A program made the translations under genes and the position numbers. A DNA stretch of 64,000 nucleotides, from NCBI GenBank assembly GCA_027946555.1, contig JAPEVC010000141.1:32268-96267 (forward strand). The letters run 5' to 3'. Shown here piece by piece: positions 34,240-45,128 of this stretch. How positions within the stretch are numbered: the first letter of the stretch is position 1; every line of letters begins with the position of its first letter. The stretch comes from Gnomoniopsis sp. IMI 355080. Taxonomy: Eukaryota; Ascomycota; Sordariomycetes; Diaporthales; Gnomoniaceae. The notes beneath the pieces are model-generated. The model ran no database searches, was not told where the DNA came from, and worked only from the letters and a program-made list of their open reading frames with translations.

Positions 34240-35194
34240 TCACTTGTTGTTTTGGCTGCGTTTCGGGTCCAGCTCCCAAGGTTGATGAAAGCGGTTCTCT
34301 TCCATAAATGCCATCACAGCGTCCTGCCACAACACAGTTAGTTCTCTCAAAATCATTCACAATTTGGAGTCTACACGACTTACCCAACTTTTACACTGAT
34401 GGCCCACTCCCCACCCATCAACCGCGAATCTAGAACCGCCTTGCTCTTCCCGCGGCCACTCCACAGTCATGTCAGCGCTGCACATCAGCCCCTGGCGTAT
34501 GTAGTCCAAGCAATGGGAGACGTGGTCATCTGGTAGTTCAACGAAAATTCGTTCGCCCTCGTTGTTGACGCCGTGCTGGGCGATGTCGAGAATTTGGTAC
34601 ATATATGTGCGGACATATTTCAGGCAATGCAGCTGGTGGAATACTGAAATGTCGTACTGTTGACCGCCCGAGGTCTCGATGCCGGGCCGTAGATGGAACT
34701 TTTCGGGCTCGTCAACTATTATGAACCCATCACCCGTCTAAAGTGTGCTGTCAGTCAAGCTCATTTTGCTCCAGGTAGGTATTTGGGTGGACGTACGGGC
34801 ATAAGCGCACCCCAGGCTTCGTTGGCTTTAGGATCGGTGTGGTTCGCATACACGTCGTCCCGGTCGAAGAATGTTGTCACAGTCGGCACTGTGGACACGG
34901 TTCGGTCAGTTACTGTATATCCCAACACGGAGGAAATGGCGCTCTTAGTAACTCACTTTCTGGGACAAAGGACGTTTCTCCGGAGTCATTCCGAAATGAA
35001 GACGGCCTTTGGGAAAAAGCGAGCAAACCAATGCAGAAAATGGTGCAGAGAGTGAGTAAATAGTTCCAAATTCTCAAGCGTTGCAGGCGTCGCTGGAGCA
35101 ATTTGTTGTTTTGGTGCAGTTCAATCCATGAAATATGTTCCGGCCACGGCGCCGCATCATTCTGGCCGTCATTCTGCGGGATTTCTGAGTACAT
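34240..35194 (-). CDS. UstYa-family oxidase (DUF3328), mycotoxin/RiPP-type
   Basis: Four exons, 34957-35194, 34797-34888, 34384-34737 and 34240-34323, encode 255 residues. A single membrane anchor (YLLTLCTIFCIGLLAF, about residues 45-60) precedes the lumenal domain. The two family motifs are present: FHQLHC near 144-148 (HxxHC) and HCLDYIRQ near 185-192. The usual late VGHQCKSW follows before the last intron. UstYa proteins carry out oxidative cyclisation or halogenation-like steps on ribosomally made peptides (ustiloxin, cyclochlorotine) and on some other fungal metabolites, probably in the secretory path. The 35194 ATG is chosen because the frame has no earlier ATG. No partner UstYb, KexB-processed precursor, tyrosinase or methyltransferase is visible within 10 kb either side. 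Confidence 0.9.
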
Positions 35195-37001
35195 CTTTAC
35201 CACCTGTTGCACCGTGTCAAGAGGACGGTGAATGAGAAGCTCGGTCTGCTCCGATGAATTCGAAAAGAAAACAACAGTGTTGCGCTAAATACTGTCAATG
35301 TAAGGACGGTCTATATAAGACTATGCCGCTCGAGGAGGTCTAGAATCAGCCCCGGTCCTGTAATTAGGTACACGTCTTGGCAGTGCGAGGCTGCTTTTCG
35401 AACGTCCTGGTCAGCATGACGAGTGGACGACGTCGTGGAAAGTCGCAGGTGGCAGACAGGCGAAGATGGCAACATAAATGGTCATTTTGAAACATGATCG
35501 GGGTGGAATGTCGCAACTGCACGGAAGAGCGGCAAGCAAAAGCCCGGACGAGGATATTAGCACTATTTCGTCCCATCTACACCGGTCTGCATCAGACAGC
35601 GTGAATCTACCAGTAATAGACTCCGGCTTGCGGTTTTGTCCACGCAGATTATATTATCTCAGAAGCAGTTGACATAGTTGCCCCAAGGTAAAGGGGTGGT
35701 TATCCTGGAGGAGACTTCCAATCTCACGGGCGCTTTCCGATACAGTTCTCTCTGTCATACCAATCAGCGCTGAAAGCTGGCGAGAAGCCTCAAATCGATC
35801 GTATTCGTGAGATTATAGTTTGAAGCGGGAAGACAAGAGTTCACAGAGTATCGCCCACGGGGCGTGAACTGCTTATAGTGTCTGTCTTTTACAGACTGTC
35901 GGCTGGCTCGACTCGGTAGCTGTCCGACAGTCGGTGGCGGTCAGGTCTGACAGAGAGACTTAGGACCGTGCACCATAACCCATTCTCACGGACTATATGC
36001 CCGGTTGCCATGTGTTTTATAATCTGGCTGGCACTGATTAGCAAACTTGGTAGGATTGTAATTATAGAAGATAATAACTTCGTCTCACACGTCAGCGCCT
36101 CGTCAGCGCTCTATAACTTGAATAGCTAAATCCTCACGGCTCGTTCCTTCAGCATCCATTGCCATCGAGCAATTGAACATTTTTATGTCAAAAGTAGTAC
36201 GGCAGTGGACAGCGCGAACAGGCTGCCTAGGATTGTGAAATCCGGCCGCATCGTCTAATATATAACAACGGCTGGCCTATGCCCAACTCATCTGCGGGCT
36301 CGCCTCACCAAGCATCTCGAGACTTAACAACAGCGCATGACTGGGATTTAAATGCTTCTAGCGATCAAGAGGCTGCTGATCTGCGTACGGCGACCTACCT
36401 GTCTAGAACTGTAACATAGCTGCGCAAAGGCACTGTTACTATACGTCGTTAATTTGCTGCATGCGCTAGTGGATGCTGACAAGAGCAATGTGAGTTTTGA
36501 GTTACTCCAAAGTCCTCGAATGGATTATACCTAGGTACTCTTCTACATAGCTCCTATTACTATTGGACTTTGTAGAGCATTACTGCTTTGCACAAAGTAT
36601 TGAACGCTAGAGGCGCACCAGGGACTGCATACTCACTACCACCAACCTTCTCTCTATCTAGGATATAAAGTTATAGCTAATAAGACTAAGCAGCGGCAAG
36701 CTCTATGATCTATCAGCCAAATACAGCGTGGCATAGACGACAAGTTCGTTGCGGTGTATGCGGGCGTGCACCTCGGTGATCACCCAGCCACACCGTTATA
36801 TACTCATTACTCTTCAAAGCCTTAGTAAAGTAGAATAAAGACTTTTAGCAGAGAACAAATCAGTATAACTCGGTGCATTCAGGAGAAATTCTTATAACTA
36901 AACGCTGCTTCGTAAATTTAGCAGAATTGCATTAAATAGAATATATTTCAGGTAGATAGTAAAGCAAAAGAGTTCGACCCGGAAGCCTACATCTCTGTTA
37001 T
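35195..37001. other. AT-rich gene-poor block, possible decayed repeat
   Basis: No gene. From about 36000 the sequence is dense in TA, ctat and ataac steps, as in RIP-degraded fungal repeats, but no terminal repeats or transposase reading are recognised. CCTAGGTA-type motifs occur at about 36530. Confidence 0.4.
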
Positions 37002-37074
37002 TCAGTACGACTTTGTTCCCACCATGGCAAAGAGTCCATGGAACCGCTGCCCGCTTGGAGCGATGGCTTGGTCG

Positions 37075-37086
37075 CCCCCCCCCCCC
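37075..37086. repeat. C12 homopolymer
   Basis: Twelve consecutive C just before the first copy of the 27-bp direct repeat. Such tracts slip in replication and in sequencing and may explain the local loss of frame. Confidence 0.8.
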
Positions 37087-37089
37087 ACT

Positions 37090-37317
37090 TCAGCGGCGTG
37101 CCGGTGGACGAACTGGCCAGCACGGTAGGGAGTTCCTACACCGGAGTTGTTCTGAGAGCGGCCCCAAGGCCGACGGGCTGCTCTCTGATTACTGCTCCGG
37201 CTTCGCCTGTGTCCAATGCCACCTTCCAAGGCCAAATGTATTTTGTTGCCAATAGGGTAGTCCCTGCATCGGTCTGGTTGATCGCCCATCTCAGCGGCGT
37301 GCCGGTGGACGGACTGG
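37090..37317. repeat. 27-bp direct repeat, 201 bp apart
   Basis: Copies at 37090-37116 and 37291-37317 differ at one base (GAACTGG versus GGACTGG at the end). The spacing of 201 bp is exactly 67 codons, so both copies sit in the same frame on either strand. This hints at an internal protein repeat in the ancestral gene. Confidence 0.7.
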
Positions 37318-37873
37318 ACAAGGCCGTAGCCCTTTCCATGCCCCCGCTTGCCCCGTTCATGCTCGGAGCCTTGTACTGTGACGGGGCGACCGAGGGATCT
37401 TGACGTAGTTGATCTCTCCGAAGCACTGCAAGAACGAGCCGTCCATGTAGTTGAGTCTGGCGAAGGTTGTGTTGTTGGGGACAGTGAACTGATTGAAGTT
37501 GACTCGACGGCCACGCCCCCCACCCCCAAGTTGTAGGGGTTCTGGTTTCAGGGACCAGCTCTGGGCCTTCTTCGTGCTGGCCTACTTGGCCGACTTGGAG
37601 CCGACCTTGCCAGAGGTGGAGGTTGACGGAACCGCCCTCAAGCACGACCATAGACGAGAAGAACATGCCGATGGCGCAGGGCACGTAGATGCATTGTTCA
37701 AGAGCGACTGCTTGTGAAGATCCGTATGTTTCCACCGATGTCATAAGCCACAGGGTAGTCGACAAATGATGAGGCCAGTGTGACCAGGTATTGGTGGGTG
37801 AGAGTGGTGATTGGGTGCATTGCATTGGAAACTTGGCTTCAATCGTGAACAGCAGGTCCAGTCGGCGAGTCAC

Positions 37874-38876
37874 TCAGTGGCATCGTGTTGGAACTCGGCC
37901 TGTAGGATGATGCTGTGGCGAGAGGGGAGTCGGTTTGTTGATGTAGTTGCGTAGTGGAGAGACTCGTCGACATGTTGGTACATTGGTTTCTGGGTGGATG
38001 GTTAGTTTACACTTTTTGCTAGAGATTTGGGGGCTCGAACTTGTGACCTTGGAGGAACTTACAATTTGTTTGGCTTGTTGCTATGGATGGCTCGCGTTGG
38101 CCACTGTACCAGGAGACAGCTGTTAAAATCAGTGTGAGACTGGGACTTATAAGTGCAGTGTGAATCAGATGGAAGCCATTGACTGGCAATTGGGTGAACA
38201 TATCTTTCCAGTGAATGGGTATTCATTGACATCAGGAAGGCCTTCAGTCTGTCTCATCAAGAGCATAATGGCGTCTTTGCAAAGCCAGCCAGCAGGAGTG
38301 ATGTATTTCCAAATCTGCTTGAATAGTGAGGAGTGAAGGCAGGCACTCATGGGAGTTCACACTTTCCTCAAAAGTCCCTAACAGAAGACGGAAGAATTGA
38401 GAGACGATTGTCTCATAGCATGATGAGAAAATCAGATCATAAACTGCGAAACTGCTATAAGTGACACCTTGTTGGACCCCTGGTTTGATCACAGACCATA
38501 AGTAGCTCTTTTTGGGCAGTACATGTTTTTGCGGGCATTGTGCGAGAGGAGGTTGAGAAATTGATCATTTGATATTTGGATATAGTGTAATTACCTGGAT
38601 AAAGGTACTCGAAGTCTTGCGTAAGCACAACGAGTACGTTTTGAAAAGCCGCGCAGCTTCGACATCCTGCTGCTGCGCCAGGCATTCAACAGAAGTGGCC
38701 CCCACACAATAAGCCTCCCACATAGTGCCTCCCAAAGTAAGCATAAACCTTGAATAGCATGAGCCAACGTCGATCGTGTTGTTACCATCCCACGCAGATT
38801 CCTCGCTATTGTCCCCAAATTAAACAACAGCCAGTACTGCATATATTAAAATCTTTCGACGTCCTTGCCCGACCCT
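37874..38876. other. intergenic
   Basis: Between the broken block and the CFEM gene. Only short unsupported frames are present. Confidence 0.45.
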
Positions 38877-39486
38877 TTACATAAACGCAATACCCGCACC
38901 AGCCGCCGCCAATCCCAACATCTCCAACCCCATAGCCGCCGTCTGCCTAGGTGCCCACGCACCAGCCGTAGACCCGGAGCTCGCCACCGTACCCGTGCCC
39001 GTCGCACTGGCGGTGGCCGCCGTGCCCGTTGTCGCAGTGGCCGTCGCACTGCTCCCACTCGAGCTTGCGGCAGCGCTGGAGGCGGTGGAGCACGACACAA
39101 CGGTCGGCACTGTGACGCCCTGCGCGGAACAGATCTGGGTCGCAAAGGCGATGGCGCTGGTCTGGTCGGCCGGGGAGCAGGCGCCTTCGAGACAGCAGGC
39201 AACGTTGCCGAGGAAGGATTGGTTTTCGCAAATGCATTTGGGGTCTGTGCCGCAGCCAGCGTAGGAGCCGCCGGAGAATTGCTCGGAAGCGCAGCCTTGC
39301 TGTTTGTGGCAGAGAGGGAAGTTCGTTAGCTACTTGTTGTTTCGGGTCGTTGTACGTTCATGACACCTAGCGGGACAAAAGGGAAGTGAGGTGGAAGTGG
39401 GAACATACAGCGCAGGTTGGGAGACCGGAGAATTGGGCCATGGAAAGGCTGGCGAAGAGCGCCACGGACAATGTCGAGAGCTGCAT
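38877..39486 (-). CDS. CFEM-domain GPI-anchored surface protein
   Basis: Exon 1 (39409-39486) and exon 2 (38877-39299), phase 0 across a 109-bp intron, encode 166 residues. A signal peptide (MQLSTLSVALFASLSMAQ) is followed by the eight-cysteine CFEM pattern: PTCAQGC, YAGCGTDPKCIC, NVACCLEGAC and ATQIC. The spacing and the Asp between the third and fourth cysteines (GTDPKC) are as in heme-binding members. An Ala/Ser/Thr/Gly-rich stalk of ~60 residues and a short hydrophobic end (LGLAAAGAGIAFM) give a GPI-attachment signal. CFEM proteins sit in the cell wall or membrane and bind heme/iron or act at host contact. Length is typical. The 5' leader is long and unspliced as read. Confidence 0.9.
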
Positions 39487-41379
39487 GGTCGACGATAGTC
39501 CTTGGTGGAAGTTGTGCAGAGAACCTTGTGGAACTTTTCGATATTTTTTGTTGATCAGTTGTCGTGATGGGTACAACACTGGTCCAATATGAGAAGACGA
39601 CTTTGCCGACTTGCTTTTTAATAACGCGGGGATTGTTGGGTGAGTGGGAGGGAGTGTGATCGACTGTCGGTCCAACAAAAGGGACTGGTGGACCAATCTT
39701 GGGCCGGAAAGGGAGATCGACGGTGGGATAGTTTGCAGCTGGTATTCTGATCTTGTAATTACAATGCGTTGCGCATGAAGTTGGTAACTGGGCAAAGTAT
39801 GGAGGCTGCTATGATATAAATCGACCACACAACGAGGGACGTAAAGTTGAGACGGAAAGTTGGGACGGACGGCCGAGTCAAAAAGAGACCGGGAAGGGTG
39901 GAAGCTTGATGGAAGAATAGATAGACCGTTCTTCACCAACCAAGGGCGGGTGCAAGGGCGCCGTGGCTTTCGCAGGAGAGATCGCCAAACTCAAACAGTG
40001 CTGGCAAGCGCCGTGTCTAGACTCCAATGTCGCGGCCACGACCAGTGTATTGCTCGCTAAAGACAGCCAAGCCGTGGCTAATTTCCGGCACTGACTCTCT
40101 CGGATTGTACGGAGTTCTGTACTACAGTGCCATAGTAATATTGCCACTAATTAAACACTACATTGCTACCATAGGAAGCGCCGTATATGGCATGTGTTGT
40201 ATGGCATGAGGTTGCGGAAAGACATTGAGGGGAGTTGATGCCTCGGCCTGACGCATTGTAACGCTTGGAGAAGCCCCTCGTTCCCGCCTTTACATGCGCT
40301 AACAAAGTGGGATGGAATGGGACGACGAAAGCAACGAGCAACGTGCCCGTGAAACATTGTCGAAGAGTGCCTCCGCCAGCCCCGCCAGACGCCTGCAGAT
40401 GCAGGGGTGGCCCGTCCCTTTTGTCATTGATAGGTCTCCACTCCTGGCGCGGGCCCCACTCAATAGAGTTGAAGGTTGAATTAAGACTAGGTACAAACCG
40501 TACCATATCTGCTCGGAGCATAGTGAGAGCCTCGCTTGATTGATTTTGAGTTGGGGTGCTGCGTGTGATTGCCAGACGCTGTCACAATTGGGGTTTGTGT
40601 CCGCATAATATTTTTGCTTCAAGTACAGTACCAATACAGGTAGCCAAGAACGCCTCAACACCAACGGTCAAAAAGGGCTCATCAGCAAACTCCACGCAAC
40701 ACTACTGTTCCCCAGATTCCTCACGTGGGATTTGCGGGGCACACATCCTTGTACATACATACCTGCATGATCGACCACTGCCAAGAACATCCATTATACA
40801 TCATACTAGTGGCTTTCTACTTATATTGTATGCATGCCTACGTGCAAAGAAACGCGTACAGAATTGGGAAGTAGTATATTGAGAAATATCATGATACCAG
40901 TACAACACCATATAGGAGTGAGGTGCTTGTACCGATGCAACTCCGCACGGGTGCTGCGGAAAGCTTACTTGGTACTATGTATGGTACATGTACTACGCAG
41001 TAATAGGTAAGTGGGGTCACACACGGCCAATTCCGTCCGGTCTGCTCCCCCCTCATTGTGTTACCTTACTCAAGCTCTGGCTGGCCAGGCTGGGCATCAG
41101 CCTCCGAGCCGCTGCGAAAAGCCTGAAGCTAATTTCGACTGAGCGCTGGGAACATCTGATCTTGCCCCTTCTGCCATTCGATCCGCACGCCTACTTTATC
41201 ATTCCATTACATTCCTGCCTGGACGTTCAGGAATTGGGAAGAGTGCCACCAACTGCCATGCCCTGTCACTCCATTTCCACGGATCTAGACACATTGAACT
41301 TGTGATCTGTATAGTATCTTGTTCCTTCTTTTGTCCTGATACACACACACTACGCCTCTTGCTCCGCGCCGTCGACGCG
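39487..41379. other. intergenic divergent promoter region
   Basis: About 1.9 kb between the CFEM gene and the second MFS gene, transcribed away from each other. A TTATATCATA lies near 39816 upstream of CFEM, and an (AC)n run of 11 bases near 41340 is upstream of the MFS. No gene is supported. Confidence 0.45.
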
Positions 41380-43299
41380 ATGGGTCTCGGGATTTTAGAG
41401 GACCGGGTCATGGACCACGTCCCGGGTATGTCTTCCACATCAGACTCTCGAGTCGACCCTGAAAACAACCAATTACCCCGAGTTGCAAGCAACTATAGCA
41501 CCAAATCCTAACTGACAACCTCCAGGCACAACCCGATACTACGACGACCCCGAATATAATGTCATCACCTCCGCCCGCAGCGTCAATAGACACATGAAAA
41601 CGACCCCGGACGGAATCATCCTCGTGCCTCAGCCCAGTGATGATCCGAACGACCCCCTCAACTGGCCCCTCTGGCGCCGCGACCTGATTACCTTCATCCT
41701 ATCGGTCTCTGCCATCTTTGGAACCTGTTTGGGTCCTATCCTCGCAGCCAACACCGTCACCATATCGCTTTATATCAGCAAAACTTTCACCGATGTCGCC
41801 CTACTAACTGGCTATTTCCTGCTCGGCACAGGCGTTGCTGCCACTTTTCTGGTGCCATCAAGTCGCGTATGGGGAAAAAGACACACCTTTATTATTGGGA
41901 TGGTGGTGCTGGTGTTCAGCAGTGTTTGGGGCGGTGTCGTGGGCCGTCAAAAGAACTACAACAGCTTCCTGTGGAGCAGGATTATCCAAGGCGTTGGTTG
42001 CGCACCTTTTGAGGCCTTGGTCAATGCTGCTGTAGGCGACCTGTACTTTGTGCACGAGCGTGGAGTCAGGATGGCCATCACCAACCTTGCCGTCTTTGGC
42101 GGCGCCTTCTTCACCCCCATCCTGGTCGGCAAGATCACACATACCTTGAAGTGGTGGTGGACTTTTTACCTGGTTGCCAGCTTCTGCGGCCTGTGTCTGC
42201 CCGCCCTGTTCTTCCTCTGCCCGGAAACGGCCTACCGGAGAGACGCGAGCCTGAACACGGATATGTTGGGCGACGAGGGCGGCGCCTCGGAGAAAGAGCC
42301 CCCCTCGCCGAGCGGAACTAACCACGGGTCGGACAAGGCCATCGAGACAGGCAATACTTCAAGCGCCACCGCTGGCCCTGCTGTACCCCCCAAGGCTAGT
42401 TACTGGAGCTCCCTCGCGCTCATCAACGGCCGCAAGACCGACGAGGCCCTCTGGAAACTCATTCTTCGCCCTTTCCCACTCTTTTTTCAGCCTGCCTTCT
42501 TATGGGCCTGTTTGATTCAAGGAACTCTCATTGGCTGGACCGTATTCATCGGAGTGATCCTGGGGGCCTACTTCATCGGCTACCCGCTGTGGTGGGACGA
42601 GGTGAAGACGGGCTATGCTTATATTGGTCCTTTTGTCGGTGCTCTAGTCGGCTTCGTTATTTCAGGCTTACTATCTGACTGGAGCGCAAAGAAAATGACA
42701 CAGTGGAACAAAGGCGTATACGAGCCCGAGTTCCGTATCGTGCTTGTTATCCCACAATTTGTCTTTGGTATCATTGGTGTCTTTGGTTGGGGCTATGCGG
42801 TCGATGGGCTGCTGGACAGCAAATGGACCTACGTTGTGCCGTTGATGTTCTTCGGCTTTGAGGTGTGCGGAATGGTCATTGGCGCGGTGGCTAGTAGTTT
42901 GTACATCGTGGATGCGTACCGTAAGTCTTGTCTTTCGTTGTCTTTTACTATCAGTTCACACACAGTGGCGATGCTGACGTGAGATGGAACAATACAGGTG
43001 ACCTGGCTATTGAAGGCTTTACCTGCATGATCATCTTCAAGAACATATTTGCCTTTGCGTTGACATTCAAGGCTTACGAATGGCTCGTTACCAACGGGAC
43101 TAGAGCCACGCCCGTATTCAACGCTCTGGGCGCTGTGCAGGTCGTTGTGTGTGCTTTGAGTGTGCCAATGTGTAAGTTCCCAAGTCTCAAATTTTTCTGG
43201 CGACACTCGTTGCTAACGTGCCTACCAGACATTTATGGTAAGCGGAATCGCAGTTACTTCCACCGCAACGACATTCTAAAGAAGTTGAAGCTCCGATAA
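41380..43299 (+). CDS. MFS transporter, DHA1-like (12 TM)
   Basis: Four exons, 41380-41425, 41526-42920, 42998-43171 and 43229-43299, encode 561 residues. After a polar N-terminus the classical fungal entry DPNDPLNWPLWRRD leads into TM1. GPILAANTVT, SRVWGKRHTF (motif A) and IIQGVGCAPFEALV follow. A ~70-residue Ser/Pro/Gly-rich central loop separates the two six-helix halves. The second half has PLWWDEVKTGYAYIGPF and ends in a basic tail (YFHRNDILKKLKLR). The pattern fits the Tpo/Hol1-related fungal subgroup. It moves a small organic molecule across the plasma membrane, with substrate unknown. The short 15-codon first exon is needed to supply the only good ATG before the conserved entry. Confidence 0.88.
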
Positions 43300-44129
43300 A
43301 AGGAGGAGAAGTGGAAGCGATGATTTCGGCGTCGTGAATATCGTGGACTTTTATATATACCCTGTCATTGTAGCTCACCCTTTGCACTTGGTGCGGCTCG
43401 AGATCAGTCGATGCAGTATAGCTGAAGCTGACGCCATGTATGCAATCATAAATAATGTTTTAATTTGGTTCAATCATGAGGGTTTCGAGACCGCTGCTCA
43501 GGTGAGTTGAACACTCTCGGCTTGGGCGATGGGCTGCCACTGCGCCTTGATATCTTAGTGCAACTTGGGCGACACGGCCAACAAAAGGAGCCAGCAACGA
43601 AATTCTCCGAGCATTGAGCGGCGTCAGTTGGTGAGCTTATTTGCAACTCCCGATGCGAAATCCATTACGGCCCCACGAGTTCGTACTTGATTTGTGCGCT
43701 TCATCCACAGCGTGGGGTCGCAGGCAAGGACCTCAGTCTCCGCAGCCGGACTGCGAGACTATCGACGGGCCTCGATATGATAACTCACCGAAGATGCCTA
43801 TCAATGACGTCCCTGGAGCACTCCTCTCATCCTTGATGGTACGCTTCACACATGTTTACAGGGGTCCCAATCGATAGTGACTCGGCAAGCATCACGAAAA
43901 TTCATGGATGGCATGTTCGTGTCAGGGTCTTGCGTTTCAAACGTGGGGCGGTCGTTCATTGTTGAACCAACGTCGCTTGGCGTGATCCTGCGAAAAGTTA
44001 TCATGGTCAAATCTCTCTGATAAGCCTTTTCCTCCTGCCAGCTTTTCGAAGCTTCTCAGCATTGCTCGAATTGAACTTTATAGCGTTCACTCGAGCATAT
44101 CTTTCTTCCTCGCTCTACTTACCCAAACC
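43300..44129. other. intergenic
   Basis: No feature supported. The end (44040-44129) is the CT-rich leader of the following gene. Confidence 0.5.
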
Positions 44130-45128
44130 ATGTCCAAGAAATACGTCCTCACCGGCGTCGGCGGTGGCATCGGCGGCATCGCCGCCGACTTTGCCCTCGA
44201 GCGCCGTCGGCCCGACCAGCAGCTCGTCTTCTCCACCAGCTCCCTCGCCAAGCTCCCACCCGCCAAGGTCGCGGCCTGGCGTGACGCGGGCGTCGACGTC
44301 GTCGAGGCCAGCTACGAGAACGTGGTCGAACTCACGGCCCTCTTTACCGGTGCCGACACGATCGCCTGGATCTCCACGTGGGCCATTTTCCACCGTCCGC
44401 AGCAGGCCGCCAACGTGCTCGAGGCCGCCAAAGCCGCTGGCGTGCGGCGCGTCGTGTACTCGTCGTTTGTGGGCGCGGGCCTGGGCGTCGACACGCCCGA
44501 GGCGCGGGCGATCACGGAGGAAGGTGTGCGCGCGAAGCTGCCCTTCCTGCCGCAGGATCACGCGCTCGCGGAGCGGCTGATTCGCGATAGCGGGCTGGCG
44601 TGGAACGTGCAGCGGAATTACCTCTACCAGGACAACACGGCGGCGTTCTTTAGCGGCGCGTGGAAGTTTTGTGGGGATCGGTGGCTCAACAACTCTGGGG
44701 GCAAACGCGGGGCGTACGTTGCGCGCGAGGACTGCGGGCGTGTCTTTGGGGCGTTGCTGTTGGGCGGGGATGCGGTAGAGGTGAATAAGGTGTACTATGT
44801 GAGTGGACCCGAGGCGGTGACGGACCGCGAGGTGTTTGAGTACATGAACAGCGTGAGCGGGTACAAGGCGGAGTTTGTGGAGATGGAGGATGAGGAGTTG
44901 CGGGCGTGGTGGGCGGAGCGCGGGATGCTGGCGGATGCGCTCAAGGCGCTGGAGAGCGACTTGCCAATTAAGCTATGCCAGGACGACTTGCTTTGCTGCG
45001 GGCAAATGGTTAAGCTGGGGTATATGGAGGAGGTGCATGACACGGTGGAGAAGCTGACGGGGAAGAAGCCGTTGGGATATAAGGAGAATTTCGTGAGGTA
45101 TGAAGGGTTATTTCCCAGGAATGATTGA
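44130..45128 (+). CDS. NmrA-like NAD(P)-binding protein
   Basis: A single exon encoding 332 residues, with very GC-rich third positions. The N-terminal dinucleotide-binding loop reads VLTGVGGGIGGIAAD (GxxGxxG type), followed by VFSTSSL, DVVEASYENV and the strand ADTIAWIS. VRRVVYSSFVGAG and LAERLIRDSGLAWNVQRN follow as in NmrA/HSCARG and QorB-like atypical short-chain reductases. The catalytic Tyr-xxx-Lys of true reductases is not evident, which is common for NmrA members that sense redox state or cofactor ratio. The C-terminal half (VFEYMNSVSGY, EEVHDTVEKLTGKKP) is family-typical. Metabolic role cannot be fixed, and no enzyme genes are adjacent. Confidence 0.85.
   Translation: MSKKYVLTGVGGGIGGIAADFALERRRPDQQLVFSTSSLAKLPPAKVAAWRDAGVDVVEASYENVVELTALFTGADTIAWISTWAIFHRPQQAANVLEAAKAAGVRRVVYSSFVGAGLGVDTPEARAITEEGVRAKLPFLPQDHALAERLIRDSGLAWNVQRNYLYQDNTAAFFSGAWKFCGDRWLNNSGGKRGAYVAREDCGRVFGALLLGGDAVEVNKVYYVSGPEAVTDREVFEYMNSVSGYKAEFVEMEDEELRAWWAERGMLADALKALESDLPIKLCQDDLLCCGQMVKLGYMEEVHDTVEKLTGKKPLGYKENFVRYEGLFPRND

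Larger units (their letters stand above)
37002..37873 (-). pseudogene. broken gene block with coding fragments in shifted frames
   Basis: GC-rich, coding-like island in an AT-rich flank. On the minus strand fragments read well in different frames. One, at about 37404-37540, contains NFNQFTVPNNTTFARLNYMD then SFLQCFGEINYVK, resembling the end of a secreted Ser/Thr-type surface protein. Another (about 37136-37330) carries ALSSPSTGTPLRW. Stops and frame changes prevent one gene. Plus-strand frames are also open (residues AHLSGVPVDGLDKAV), so the strand is not certain. A 27-bp direct repeat and a C12 run lie inside it. Confidence 0.35.

Noticed and set aside
38019..38060. tRNA T-arm-like sequence (GTTCGAGCC on the minus strand)
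   Set aside because: The flanking stems do not pair and no acceptor or anticodon arm can be drawn.
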